Source of the DNA: Bacteroidota bacterium
GTDB lineage: Bacteria; Bacteroidota; Ignavibacteria; OLB7
DNA: 64,000 nucleotides
NCBI GenBank assembly: GCA_018266795.1
Contig: JAFDZV010000036.1
Span: forward strand, 152,971 to 216,970
Direction: 5' to 3'
Both the position numbers and the translations under genes were made by a program. Position 1 is the first letter of the stretch, and every line of letters starts with the position of its first letter. This document shows, piece by piece, positions 45,465-54,087 of the stretch. A model generated the notes under the pieces. That model was not told where the DNA came from. It worked only from the letters and a program-made list of their open reading frames with translations, and ran no database searches.

Positions 45465-46193
45465 CTACGCGTCGTCCCTCTCGTTGTCGTCCTCGGTCTC
45501 GTTGAACGGATGCGGATCCATGTTCTTGAACGCATCGGCATCGAAGCGATTGCGGATGATCTTGGCTTCGGTGAAGAAGATCACGTCCTCGGCGATGTTG
45601 GTGGCATGATCGGCGAGACGCTCCATGTTGCGAAGCTGTACGATCAGCAGTGCGCCGGCCTCGATGAACTCCGGTTCGCGCTTCATCATCTCCACGATCT
45701 GCCGGCCGATACGCTGCTCGTACTGATCCACGCGAATGTCGCTTCGCATGATGGTGAGCGCCATCTCCGGGTCGTTGTTGACGAAGCTGTCGATCGTATG
45801 CCCAACCATGGTGTGCACGGCGTCGGTCATCTGCGCAAGCTCGAGGCGCTCCACGAAATGCTTGTACGGCATGAGCGCCTCCACGGAGCGTGCCACGTTG
45901 AACGCAAGATCTCCCATCCGCTCGAGATCGCTGTTGATCTTCAGAGCAGCCATGATCAGGCGAAGATCGCGGGCAACCGGCTGTTGCAGGGCGAAGATCC
46001 GCTGGCACTGCTTTTCGATCTTGAAGTCGAGTTTGTCCACTTTGCTGTCGCGATCCATGACGAGGTGGGCCATGGCCGCGTTCCACTCGTTCAGCGCGCG
46101 AAACGCGTACTCCACCTGCTCATCCACCAGGCTCCCCATCTTTATGATGCGGGTGCGGAGCTTGTCCATCTCCTCTTCGAATGCTCTGATCAT
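45465..46193 (-). CDS. phoU: Phosphate transport regulator PhoU
   Basis: A 242-residue all-helical protein with two PhoU repeats, each with a metal-binding (E/D)RMGD-type motif: LERMGDLAFN near residue 91 and MERLADHATNI near residue 193. Negative regulator of the Pho response and of Pst activity. Last gene of the pst locus; 152 bp after pstB, a gap that holds a GGTTCGGG/CCCGAACC inverted repeat (46319-46356) spanning the pstB stop. C terminus is very acidic (EDDNERDD). Confidence 0.96.
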   Translation of the reverse strand: MIRAFEEEMDKLRTRIIKMGSLVDEQVEYAFRALNEWNAAMAHLVMDRDSKVDKLDFKIEKQCQRIFALQQPVARDLRLIMAALKINSDLERMGDLAFNVARSVEALMPYKHFVERLELAQMTDAVHTMVGHTIDSFVNNDPEMALTIMRSDIRVDQYEQRIGRQIVEMMKREPEFIEAGALLIVQLRNMERLADHATNIAEDVIFFTEAKIIRNRFDADAFKNMDPHPFNETEDDNERDDA

Positions 46194-46345
46194 GATGTAG
46201 CGTCTGTGTTCAGTTGTTGAATATCTGCCGATACCGTCGGTCTACTCCTGTTGCCGTCCAGCGCTGCGCCCGCCAGGGCGCCGCATCGATGCTGCGGGAT
46301 TGAAGCCTGCCGGCAGTTGGTTCGGGGCGATCGCATTCCGCGGAA

Positions 46346-47116
46346 TCACCCGAACCGTCCCGTGATGTAGTCCTCCGTCTGCTTCTTCTCCGGGTTGGTG
46401 AACAACGTACGGGTGAGATCGTACTCCACGAGTTCGCCCAGGTAGAAGAATGCTGTGTAGTCGCTGACGCGCGCGGCCTGCTGCATGTTGTGCGTCACGA
46501 TCACGATCGTGTACGTGGATTTCAGCTCGTAGATCAACTCCTCGATCTTCGTCGTGGAGATCGGGTCGAGCGCCGAACATGGCTCGTCCATCAGAAGGAT
46601 TTCGGGATTCACCGCGATGGCTCGTGCGATGCAGAGGCGCTGCTGCTGCCCTCCGGAGAGAGCGAGCGCGGAGTCGTGCAGGCGATCCTTCGCCTCGTTC
46701 CAGAGAGCGGCTCCAACCAGGCTTCGCTCCACGATCACGTCCAGCTCCGCCTTGCTCTTGATGCCGTTGAGTCGCGGGCCGTAGGCGATGTTGTCGTAGA
46801 TCGACTTCGGAAACGGATTGGACTTCTGGAACACCATGCCCACGCGCTTCCGCAGGTTCACCACGTTCACACCGCTCGAATAGACGTCGATGCCGTCGAT
46901 ATACGTCTTGCCGGTGATCTTCACCCCTTCGATCAGATCGTTCATCCGGTTCAGTGTTCGGAGATACGTGCTCTTGCCGCACCCCGATGGTCCGATGAAT
47001 GCCGTCACCTTGTTGGCATACATGGGGATGCTGATGTCGCGCAATGCCTGCTTCTGACCGTAGAAGAGCGAAAGGGCTTCGCTCTTGATCTTGGTATGCA
47101 GTTCTTCCTTGGCCAT
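46346..47116 (-). CDS. pstB: Phosphate ABC transporter ATPase PstB
   Basis: A 256-residue ATPase with Walker [10 protein letters not shown] near residue 41, the PstB-typical [13 protein letters not shown]-loop, signature LSGGQQQR, Walker B ILLMDEP and [14 protein letters not shown]. Couples ATP hydrolysis to phosphate import by PstSCA. 19 bp after pstA. Confidence 0.97.
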   Translation of the reverse strand: MAKEELHTKIKSEALSLFYGQKQALRDISIPMYANKVTAFIGPSGCGKSTYLRTLNRMNDLIEGVKITGKTYIDGIDVYSSGVNVVNLRKRVGMVFQKSNPFPKSIYDNIAYGPRLNGIKSKAELDVIVERSLVGAALWNEAKDRLHDSALALSGGQQQRLCIARAIAVNPEILLMDEPCSALDPISTTKIEELIYELKSTYTIVIVTHNMQQAARVSDYTAFFYLGELVEYDLTRTLFTNPEKKQTEDYITGRFG

Positions 47117-47135
47117 TCGGATTTGAAGTTCGGGG

Positions 47136-48254
47136 TTACGAAGTGATTTGACGTCTACGAATATGCGAACGCAGCAGGATTGCCGTGAAGTTCAATGCAA
47201 GCGTCAGCGCCAGCAGCACGAGCGTTGTGGCATACTGCAGCGGACGCACCGCATCGACATCCGGTGACTGCGTGGAGAGGATATAGAGATGATAGCCCAG
47301 ATGCATGAACTGGTCGCTCAGCGAGGAGGGAAGTCCCTGCAGCGAGTAGACCGCACCGGTGAAGAGAATCGGCGCAACCTCTCCGGCACCGCGACCGATG
47401 GCGAGAATCGATCCGGTAAGAATGCCGGTGATGGAGTTGGGAATCACCACCTTGCGAATGGTTTCCCACTTCGTGGCGCCAAGTGCAAGGCTGGCCGCTC
47501 GTATGTCCTTCGGGACCGTCTTCAACGATTCCTCCACCGAGACGATCACCACCGGCAGCGTGAGCAGGGCGAGCGTGAACGCGGCCCATATCAAACCCGG
47601 CTTCCCCCATTTCAACGACACCTTGTCGTCCATGAATCGCATTACGATATCATCGTTCACGCGCGCCTCGGTTCCGCGGGGGAAGGTGCTGAGCGAACTG
47701 ATCTGCTCCTTCCAGTCGTATTCCTTCGACGACTCGAGGTACTTCTGCACCTCCGTGATCGTTGCAATCTTGCCACCGGCAACCGGCGACTGCCGCGCCT
47801 CCAGCGATGCGTGGAACTGGCTCATCGTCTGATTCCAGTTGACGCGGTCGATCTGTGCGCCAACGGTCTGGATGAAGAATCCAAGGCCGAACAGGCCGAA
47901 GACGATGGAAGGGACGCCGGCGAGTGTATTCACTGCGAAGCGGATGGTACGCGCCAGCCATGAATTCTGCCGTGCGTACTCCGTGAGATAGATCGCCGTG
48001 ATCGTTCCAACGGGAACGGCCGCAAGCGTCATGATGAGCACCAGCAACACCGTGCCGTAGATGGCGGGGAAGATCCCCCCCTCCGTGTTCATGTTGCGCG
48101 GCTCCGTGCTCAGAAACTCCCAGCTGATATGGCCACCCCCGACAATCAGGAAGTTGCCGATGATCACCACGATCACAGCCACGATCAGCAACGTGAAGAT
48201 CATTGGAATGCGAAGGGCGAAGAATCCAACGATCGATTTCTTCATCGCGCTCAT
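47136..48254 (-). CDS. pstA: Phosphate ABC transporter permease PstA
   Basis: A 372-residue permease, longer than the usual 280-300 residues because of an insertion of about 80 residues (roughly 135-215) in a periplasmic loop ([15 protein letters not shown]... [11 protein letters not shown]). TMs and the EAA loop ([20 protein letters not shown]) are normal. Overlaps pstC by four bases (ATGA). Confidence 0.93.
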   Translation of the reverse strand: MSAMKKSIVGFFALRIPMIFTLLIVAVIVVIIGNFLIVGGGHISWEFLSTEPRNMNTEGGIFPAIYGTVLLVLIMTLAAVPVGTITAIYLTEYARQNSWLARTIRFAVNTLAGVPSIVFGLFGLGFFIQTVGAQIDRVNWNQTMSQFHASLEARQSPVAGGKIATITEVQKYLESSKEYDWKEQISSLSTFPRGTEARVNDDIVMRFMDDKVSLKWGKPGLIWAAFTLALLTLPVVIVSVEESLKTVPKDIRAASLALGATKWETIRKVVIPNSITGILTGSILAIGRGAGEVAPILFTGAVYSLQGLPSSLSDQFMHLGYHLYILSTQSPDVDAVRPLQYATTLVLLALTLALNFTAILLRSHIRRRQITS

Positions 48255-49840
48255 TCGGCCCCCCTGAACTTCTTGATCAACTTGGCCTTCACGTAGAACT
48301 CCGTCACGAGATTGATGCCGAACGAAAACACGAACAGGATAACGCCGAGCAGGAAGAGCAGCTGGTAGTGCGGAGAGCCGACAACCACTTCACCCATTTC
48401 CGCACCGATGGTCGCTGCGAACGTACGTACCGGCTCGAAGAAGTTCAGGCTGAACGTGCCCGCGTTGCCGGTGGCCATCAGCGCGATCATCGTCTCGCCA
48501 ACCGCCCGCCCAAGCCCAAGCAGCACGGCCGCGAAGATGCCGGGCGTTGCGGCCGGCAGCATCACCTTGTAGGCTGCCTCCCATTCGGTGGCCCCCAATG
48601 CCAGCGCAGCCTCGCGAAGCGACTTCGGAACCGCGCGCAGCGCGTCCTCGCTGATTGTGTAGATGATCGGAATCACCGCCAGGCCAAGGCCGATGCCGCC
48701 TACCACGGAGTTGAGCCGGTACTCGGTGCCGAACACGGACTGCACGATGCTGGCGACCGTCATCAGGCAGAAGAAGCCCAGCACCACAGAGGGAAATCCT
48801 GCGAGGATCTCGATCACCGGCTTGATCGTTTCGCGCAGCCTGCGCGGCGCGAAGAACGCGGTATAGAGTGCCGCCAGGATGGCGATGGGGCAGGCGAAGA
48901 GGAGCGCAACCAGCGTGGTCTTCAGCGTGCCCAGAAGAATCGGATAGATGCCGTACCGCGGATGTTCCGAGTTCGGCTGCCAGTTGTCGTAGAGCAGATA
49001 GCTCAGCTTCACCGGCGAATCGTGCTCCAGGATCGGATAGTCGTTGCCGACGATCAGCCGAGCCAGACTGTCCTTCGCGTGCTGGCTGGTGTCCGCAGCA
49101 ACAGGCGCTGCCGCTGCCGTGGAGGAGTCCTTGGTGCCACCGGGGGCGGAGCCGCTCTCGGGATTGTATACCTCCTGGTCATCCTTCCCAGCAGCCGCTA
49201 CGGCGGCGGCGGGGGCGTTGCCCTTGCCGGTTGAATGCTCTGCCGCTGCGGACGCGCTCGAGTCCTTGCGGGCGCCGGGGGCGGAGCCGCTCTCCGGATT
49301 GTACACCTCCTGCTCGGAACCGTTGCCCGGCTTGGCGGCGGCAGAGGCGGAATCGTTCTTCACCTCCGCAGCCGGAGCGGTTGCCGCGGCGGTTGCCGCA
49401 GCGGGGTCCTTGCGGGCGCCGGGGGCGGAGCCGCTCTCCGGATTGTACACTTCCTGCTCGGAGCTGCCGCCCGACACGGCGGGAGGCGGCGTTGCCTTCC
49501 CCTCCTGCGGATCGAGGCCGGGAGGGAGTTCGTACATCTTCGCAACTGCGGTATCGGCAGTCTGCTTGCTGCCGAAGAAGATGGGCGATGCCTCGCGGAA
49601 GACGAAGAGGAAGATCAGGAAGATGAAGATGATCGAGAGCGTGGCGACAACGAAGATGCCGCTCTCGATGATACGTTCACCGATGTGCCTGCTCTTCTGC
49701 GTCAGCGACGGCGGCTCTCGCAGTGAGACGGAAGCACGTGGGGGGGCGGTGCCCGCAGAGCCGGTTGTTACCGATGCTCCAGGTGCTCCAATCCCTGGTG
49801 TTCCATCGATGCCAGGAACGTGATCCGTTTGATCCGACAT
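48251..49840 (-). CDS. pstC: Phosphate ABC transporter permease PstC with repeat-rich periplasmic insertion
   Basis: A 529-residue permease, about 200 longer than usual. After a cytoplasmic Gly/Pro/Thr-rich N terminus and TM1 (about residues 60-82) comes an Ala/Pro/Ser/Lys/Glu-rich stretch with three copies of EVYNPESGSAPG (about residues 128, 180 and 226). The second and third are encoded by 57-bp near-identical blocks (49262-49318 and 49406-49462; one difference). The normal PstC core with EAA loop (ALALGATEWEAAYKVMLP) follows. Start at 49840 (MSDQTD); the frame is open 24 codons further. Confidence 0.9.
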   Translation of the reverse strand: MSDQTDHVPGIDGTPGIGAPGASVTTGSAGTAPPRASVSLREPPSLTQKSRHIGERIIESGIFVVATLSIIFIFLIFLFVFREASPIFFGSKQTADTAVAKMYELPPGLDPQEGKATPPPAVSGGSSEQEVYNPESGSAPGARKDPAAATAAATAPAAEVKNDSASAAAKPGNGSEQEVYNPESGSAPGARKDSSASAAAEHSTGKGNAPAAAVAAAGKDDQEVYNPESGSAPGGTKDSSTAAAAPVAADTSQHAKDSLARLIVGNDYPILEHDSPVKLSYLLYDNWQPNSEHPRYGIYPILLGTLKTTLVALLFACPIAILAALYTAFFAPRRLRETIKPVIEILAGFPSVVLGFFCLMTVASIVQSVFGTEYRLNSVVGGIGLGLAVIPIIYTISEDALRAVPKSLREAALALGATEWEAAYKVMLPAATPGIFAAVLLGLGRAVGETMIALMATGNAGTFSLNFFEPVRTFAATIGAEMGEVVVGSPHYQLLFLLGVILFVFSFGINLVTEFYVKAKLIKKFRGAE

Positions 49841-49938
49841 GAATGTGTTCAGAGGACGTGGCGCGTCCCACATGGTGGGGCGCATGGATCGGGAGGATTG
49901 TCGAACGGACATCCGTCCGGTTCAACAACGTGAACAAA

Positions 49939-49955
49939 TGTTATCTGGGTGTTAT
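49939..49955 (-). promoter_or_regulatory. Candidate Pho box upstream of pstC
   Basis: Two TGTTAT hexamers on the + strand (ATAACA on the - strand) at 49939-49944 and 49950-49955, an exact 11-bp period. The spacing and sequence match the array before the porin gene. It lies about 100 bp before the pstC ATG and could give pstCAB its own phosphate-regulated promoter. Confidence 0.55.
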
Positions 49956-49984
49956 GTGTATCGATAAATGCTCTACAAAATACG

Positions 49985-50011
49985 ACACGGCCCGTGAAGA
50001 GCGAGCCGTGC
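49985..50011 (-). terminator. Attenuator-like hairpin between pstS and pstC
   Basis: CACGGC (49986-49991) pairs with GCCGTG (50005-50010), a 6-bp stem; on the - strand the hairpin is followed by GTATTTTG. A weak intrinsic terminator here would explain higher output of the binding protein than of the membrane genes. Confidence 0.5.
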
Positions 50012-50063
50012 CGTATGTAACGGTACTTCGAGGACGAGTTGACCGTTGGTGAGGTTCTGTTGA

Positions 50064-50894
50064 TTACTTCAGCGGGAAGTAGCCGGCCTTCTTCACGATG
50101 GCCTGTCCTTCAGCCGAAAGAATCCAATCCACATACGCCTTCAGCGCGCCGGTGGGGCGGTTGCGAAGATAGAGATAGAGGAATCGGCTGATGGGATACT
50201 GTCCGCTGCGCACCGACTGGTCCGACGGAGCAATGGCGGTTCCGCCGTCGGTGGCCTTGACTGCGCAGACATGCACGCCCTTGGTGTAACCGTATCCGCC
50301 GTATCCAACACCGTTCTTGTCCTTCAACACCGCGTTCACAACGGCGGCCGTGCCCGGCAGCGTCTGCGTGCCGCTTGCGAAGTCCTGGCCCTTCAGCACG
50401 TTCTCCTTGAAAAAGCCATAGGTGCCGGAGCTGTTCTCGCGGCCGTACAGAATGATGCGGGCATCGTTGCCGCCCACCTGCTTCCAGTTGCTGATCCGGC
50501 CGGTGAACATATCCCTCAACTGGGCCATGCTCAGTTCCTTCACCGGGTTCGACGGGTTGAGGTAGATCGTGATGCCGTCCAGTGCGGTACGCACCTCGAC
50601 GCCCGGGGAGCCATAGCGGCTCTTGAGCTGTGCCTTCTCAGAGGCCGTCATCGGACGCGATGCGTTGCAGATGTCCGTGGTGCCGTTGATCAGCGCCGAG
50701 ATGCCGGTGCCCGATCCGCCGCCGGTAACGCGGATTTCAACGCCTGGGTTCTTGGCATGGTAGGCCTCGGCCCACTTCTGAGCCATGATGACCATCGTGT
50801 CCGAGCCCTTCACCGTGATCACGTCTGCGGCCATGAAGCCGAACGAGGCAGCGGCGGCAACGAACAGGAAAAGGGAGAAGAGAGTTTTCTTCAT
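50064..50894 (-). CDS. pstS: Phosphate-binding protein PstS
   Basis: A 276-residue periplasmic protein with a cleavable signal (about residues 1-23), not a lipoprotein. Phosphate-binding motifs: VKGSDTM near residue 28, GGGSGTGI and the ENSSGTYGFF loop. Delivers phosphate to PstC/PstA. Located between the porin and pstC genes. Confidence 0.96.
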   Translation of the reverse strand: MKKTLFSLFLFVAAAASFGFMAADVITVKGSDTMVIMAQKWAEAYHAKNPGVEIRVTGGGSGTGISALINGTTDICNASRPMTASEKAQLKSRYGSPGVEVRTALDGITIYLNPSNPVKELSMAQLRDMFTGRISNWKQVGGNDARIILYGRENSSGTYGFFKENVLKGQDFASGTQTLPGTAAVVNAVLKDKNGVGYGGYGYTKGVHVCAVKATDGGTAIAPSDQSVRSGQYPISRFLYLYLRNRPTGALKAYVDWILSAEGQAIVKKAGYFPLK

Positions 50895-51010
50895 GATTGG
50901 TTCAGCGTTTCTGTATGAATGAGATTGTTGATGTCCTTGTCGTCGTTCAGGGTACGCGCACGAAGCGCCGTCCGTAGCGCCCGCGGATGAGCGCGGGGAG
51001 CGGGCCTCGA

Positions 51011-52345
51011 TCAGTACTTGTACTGGAGGCGGATCGTGGTCTTGTTGTCCTTCAGGTCGTCCATGCCGGCCACCACTTCATCCTTGGCGATCGTCGGGAT
51101 CTCGTACCAGAGCGTGAGGCGGATGTTGCCGAAGAAGTAGTTGAAGCCGAGGCCGAGGATCGAGGTGGAGGCGTCGCTGGCTGACTTCACGTTCGCGCCG
51201 GAAAGATCCGTGTTGCGATCGAACGTATCGTACTTCAGCGCGAACTGAAGGCTGCTCCCGATGTTCTGCACGAAGTAGGCGTAGAAGCCGCTCTGGTTGC
51301 GGATCTGAAGATTGCCGGCCGCCGCGCCGGGGATTACCACAACGCTGTCCTTGCCGTTGATATCCTTCTTCGTACCGACCGTAGCTGCCGTGGCCGCAGA
51401 GGCTGCCGTCGGGCGCTTGCCGCCCATGAACTCACCCTTGAGGATCGTGCCGCCGAACGGGAGAAGGTCCAGATAGATCTGGCCTTCAACGTTGAAGTTC
51501 ATCTTGTTCCCCATGCCGCGAAGGTTGCCCGTGGCATCGTTGGCAACTGTCTTCTTCACCTCGCCGTCCCACTTCACGATCGAGTCGCCGGTCTGCGGAA
51601 TGCCGCCGTAGTAGAGCGATGCTCCAAGATCGGCCTGGATCGGTGCGTCGGCGCCGAACGGCACCGGGAAGGTGAGGCGGGTGATGAGATCCTTGTACGC
51701 GTCTGCCTCGGGGACCACCACACCGGGTCCGTTGAACAATCCAACCTGGAGTTTCGGCGTGAAGTCCTGGGAGATCGGCGGCTGGTAGGTGAACATGAAT
51801 CCGAGATCGCGCTCGTCCGGATAGAAGGCGCGGGTTACCTGCGCGCGCTCGGCGGATTCGCGGGCGCTGGAGGAGAGTTCCACTTCGTAGTTCGGACGGT
51901 TGAAGACACCGGCCGTCAGGCCCAGCTGCTCGCCGGCGAGGTTGTAGGTGATATAGGCATCCTTCATCTTGAAGCCGCCTTCGGTGAAGTCGCCCTGCAA
52001 CACATAGCTCATGTCGCCCAGCTTGTGCTGAACCTTCAAGCGGCCACGGCGAATCGTGAAGAAGTTCCGGCGGGAATCCGAAAAGACAGCACGCCCGTTC
52101 GGGTTGGTGGTCTGGTCGAAGAACTGCCACTCAGCCTGGACGTATCCGGAAATTTTGATCTGCTTCAGCTTGTCCACATCCGTCTCGACGGTTGTGAGGC
52201 GATCACCCAGGCCGTCAACGGCCTCCTTCAATTCCTCCGGGGTGGGTGCGGCTGCCGCCGGTGTCTCGTTGTCGTCGTTCTGGGCATAGACAATGCCCGT
52301 GCTCATGACTGCAGCCACGAGCAGTGCAAGAAGTACACGTGTCAT
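51011..52345 (-). CDS. Phosphate-selective porin (OprO/OprP-like)
   Basis: A 444-residue outer-membrane porin. Signal peptide ends near residue 22 (VYAQ), then a coiled coil (about 33-62, AVDGLGDRLTTVETDVDKLKQ) that can trimerise, and the barrel opening with ISGYVQAEWQFFD and RRGRLKVQHKLGDMSY, the Porin O/P hallmark. The last residue is Tyr in a RLQYKY strand. Being first in the pst unit, behind the Pho-box array, it should bring phosphate over the outer membrane. The ATG at 52345 gives the signal peptide. Confidence 0.88.
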   Translation of the reverse strand: MTRVLLALLVAAVMSTGIVYAQNDDNETPAAAAPTPEELKEAVDGLGDRLTTVETDVDKLKQIKISGYVQAEWQFFDQTTNPNGRAVFSDSRRNFFTIRRGRLKVQHKLGDMSYVLQGDFTEGGFKMKDAYITYNLAGEQLGLTAGVFNRPNYEVELSSSARESAERAQVTRAFYPDERDLGFMFTYQPPISQDFTPKLQVGLFNGPGVVVPEADAYKDLITRLTFPVPFGADAPIQADLGASLYYGGIPQTGDSIVKWDGEVKKTVANDATGNLRGMGNKMNFNVEGQIYLDLLPFGGTILKGEFMGGKRPTAASAATAATVGTKKDINGKDSVVVIPGAAAGNLQIRNQSGFYAYFVQNIGSSLQFALKYDTFDRNTDLSGANVKSASDASTSILGLGFNYFFGNIRLTLWYEIPTIAKDEVVAGMDDLKDNKTTIRLQYKY

Positions 52346-52514
52346 ACGATAGTGATAAGGGTTGGATAGGATGAGAGTGCACGTATCGATCGAGGGCCAC
52401 CCACGGGGTTCATCCACACGGACGAGGGAGCCGGTGTTCCCACCGGGGTTGGTAGGCCGCTGACTGGCATGCTCAGAAAAGCTGCATTGGAGCAGCATGG
52501 TTGGAACACGGCGG

Positions 52515-52522
52515 CAAAAGTA
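52515..52522 (-). promoter_or_regulatory. -7 promoter box (TAnnTTTG type) of the porin-pst unit
   Basis: On the - strand the bases read TACTTTTG, a full match to the TAnnTTTG box used by the primary sigma factor of Bacteroidota. It lies nine bases downstream of the four-fold Pho-box repeat, where an activated promoter would have its -10 region, and about 170 bp before the porin ATG. Confidence 0.6.
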
Positions 52523-52531
52523 TTGGCAGCG

Positions 52532-52570
52532 CGTTATGACTATGTTACCGTAGCATTACCAAACTGTTAA
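52532..52570 (-). promoter_or_regulatory. Pho-box array of four 11-bp repeats
   Basis: On the - strand: TTAACA, GTAATG, GTAACA, ATAACG, starting at 52570, 52559, 52548 and 52537, exactly 11 bp apart. Eleven-base direct repeats with a TTAACA-like core are how PhoP/PhoB response regulators bind as head-to-tail dimers. Placed before the porin-pst genes, this is most likely the phosphate-starvation control element. Confidence 0.75.
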
Positions 52571-52776
52571 CAGACCGGCGGGTATGCGAGGTCACACATC
52601 CAAGGGGCCGATTGTCCACGGATGTTGAGTGTGGTTGCGGGTTGCGAATGCATCGCGTACACGGAGGAAGCCGGTGCGATGCCTGTTTCGAATTCACCCA
52701 TCGATTCGCCGCCTGTCGTACACTGCCTCGTGGAGCATCCGAATCCGGGTCATGCATACATCTAACCCTTTCAACG

Positions 52777-54087
52777 ATGGTCACTCTACCGTTCGCCCGC
52801 CATCATCGAATCATGTTCTGGATCGGGCTGTTCCTGCTCATCGTACCGAGCGTTGGCCACAATTATCTGATAAGTCCCGCCCCCGGAAGCCAGGGGCTTA
52901 ACTGGATGGGGGTGGCCTACTACCTGGACAAGGTGCTCCCGTATCTCCTCGTCATCGGACTGCTGCTTGTGGCGGGTCGTGTTGTGACGGTGCTGCAGAA
53001 GGGAGGATGGTGGAAGCGGATCGGCATCACCGTGCTCTGCCTCTTCCTCGGCACCCTCAACTATGCAATGAACATCCTTGGCGATGCCGGGCACTATTTC
53101 CGGGAGATGGGGACGCGAACGTTTGCTGACTCTGTGCACAACAAAATCCCGCTGGACTGGATGGTGGTGAGTGTCGAGAAGAACGGCGAAGCCCATGCCT
53201 ATCCGGTGAACCTGATTGCATATCATCATCGCGTTCCCGATACCGTAGCGGGCGTTCCGGTGTGGGTGACATATTGCAGCCTCTGCCGCACCGGCGTTGT
53301 CTTCAACCCGATTGCCGACGGCGTCTATCAGCAGTTTCGCCTCGTCGGTATCCAGCACTACAATGCGATCTTTCAGGACCGGGAAACCGGCAGCTGGTGG
53401 TATCAGGCTACGGGCCTTGCGGTGTACGGTCCGCAGAAGGGGAAGCAGCTCGAGGAGATCCCGAGCGATCAGATGACGCTCCGTGCCTTCTTCCAGACAC
53501 ATCCCCGCGGCCTGGTGCTGCAGCGCGACACGGTGTTCAACTGGGCCTACAACGCCATGGCCCGGTTCGATACCACGATGACATACGAAGACGACGAGGC
53601 GGAGGCGGCAGGCGGGAGCGGCAGTGCCGGGAGCGGCAGTGCCGGGAGCGGCAAGGCCGGGAGCGGCAAGGCCGGGGCCGCGAAGGCGAAGGGCAGGGAT
53701 ACGGTGGAGCACTTCGCCATCGATACTTGGGTGGCCGGTGTGGATGTTGCCGGGCAGGCGCGCGCGTATGAATGGACGGACCTGGAGGCGAAGGGAGTGC
53801 TCAACGATCAGCTGGGCCGGATTCCGATCGCCGTTGCGTACGACGCACCGTCGCGCGAGCTGCATGCATGGAAACGAGTGGTGGATGGCCGCACAATCCG
53901 GTTCGCATCCGATTCCAGCGGGCATGGACTGCGCGACGCGACAGGCGGGTCGCTCTGGAACTGGGCCGGACGCTGCGTGCAGGGCGCCGACTCCGGCAGG
54001 CGTCTCGAGACGCTTCCGGTCAGGAACATGTACTGGCACGCGTGGAAAACATTCCATCCGAAGACAACGACATGGGATCAACACTGA
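52777..54087 (+). CDS. DUF3179 domain protein with N-terminal membrane segments
   Basis: A 436-residue protein. Three hydrophobic segments in the first 105 residues are followed by a DUF3179 domain (GVPVWVTYCSLCRTGVVFNP, then WWYQATGLAVYGP). Bases 53611-53670 add four 15-bp repeats coding GSGSA/GSGKA inside the domain. DUF3179 proteins are of unknown function; the YCSLC cysteines could bind metal. I use the ATG at 52777. The last 16 bases overlap the next gene. Confidence 0.82.
   Translation: MVTLPFARHHRIMFWIGLFLLIVPSVGHNYLISPAPGSQGLNWMGVAYYLDKVLPYLLVIGLLLVAGRVVTVLQKGGWWKRIGITVLCLFLGTLNYAMNILGDAGHYFREMGTRTFADSVHNKIPLDWMVVSVEKNGEAHAYPVNLIAYHHRVPDTVAGVPVWVTYCSLCRTGVVFNPIADGVYQQFRLVGIQHYNAIFQDRETGSWWYQATGLAVYGPQKGKQLEEIPSDQMTLRAFFQTHPRGLVLQRDTVFNWAYNAMARFDTTMTYEDDEAEAAGGSGSAGSGSAGSGKAGSGKAGAAKAKGRDTVEHFAIDTWVAGVDVAGQARAYEWTDLEAKGVLNDQLGRIPIAVAYDAPSRELHAWKRVVDGRTIRFASDSSGHGLRDATGGSLWNWAGRCVQGADSGRRLETLPVRNMYWHAWKTFHPKTTTWDQH
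53611..53670. repeat. 15-bp in-frame minisatellite
   Basis: Four units GGGAGCGGCAGTGCC, GGGAGCGGCAGTGCC, GGGAGCGGCAAGGCC, GGGAGCGGCAAGGCC. The repeat keeps the reading frame, so copy number could vary without breaking the DUF3179 gene. Confidence 0.8.
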
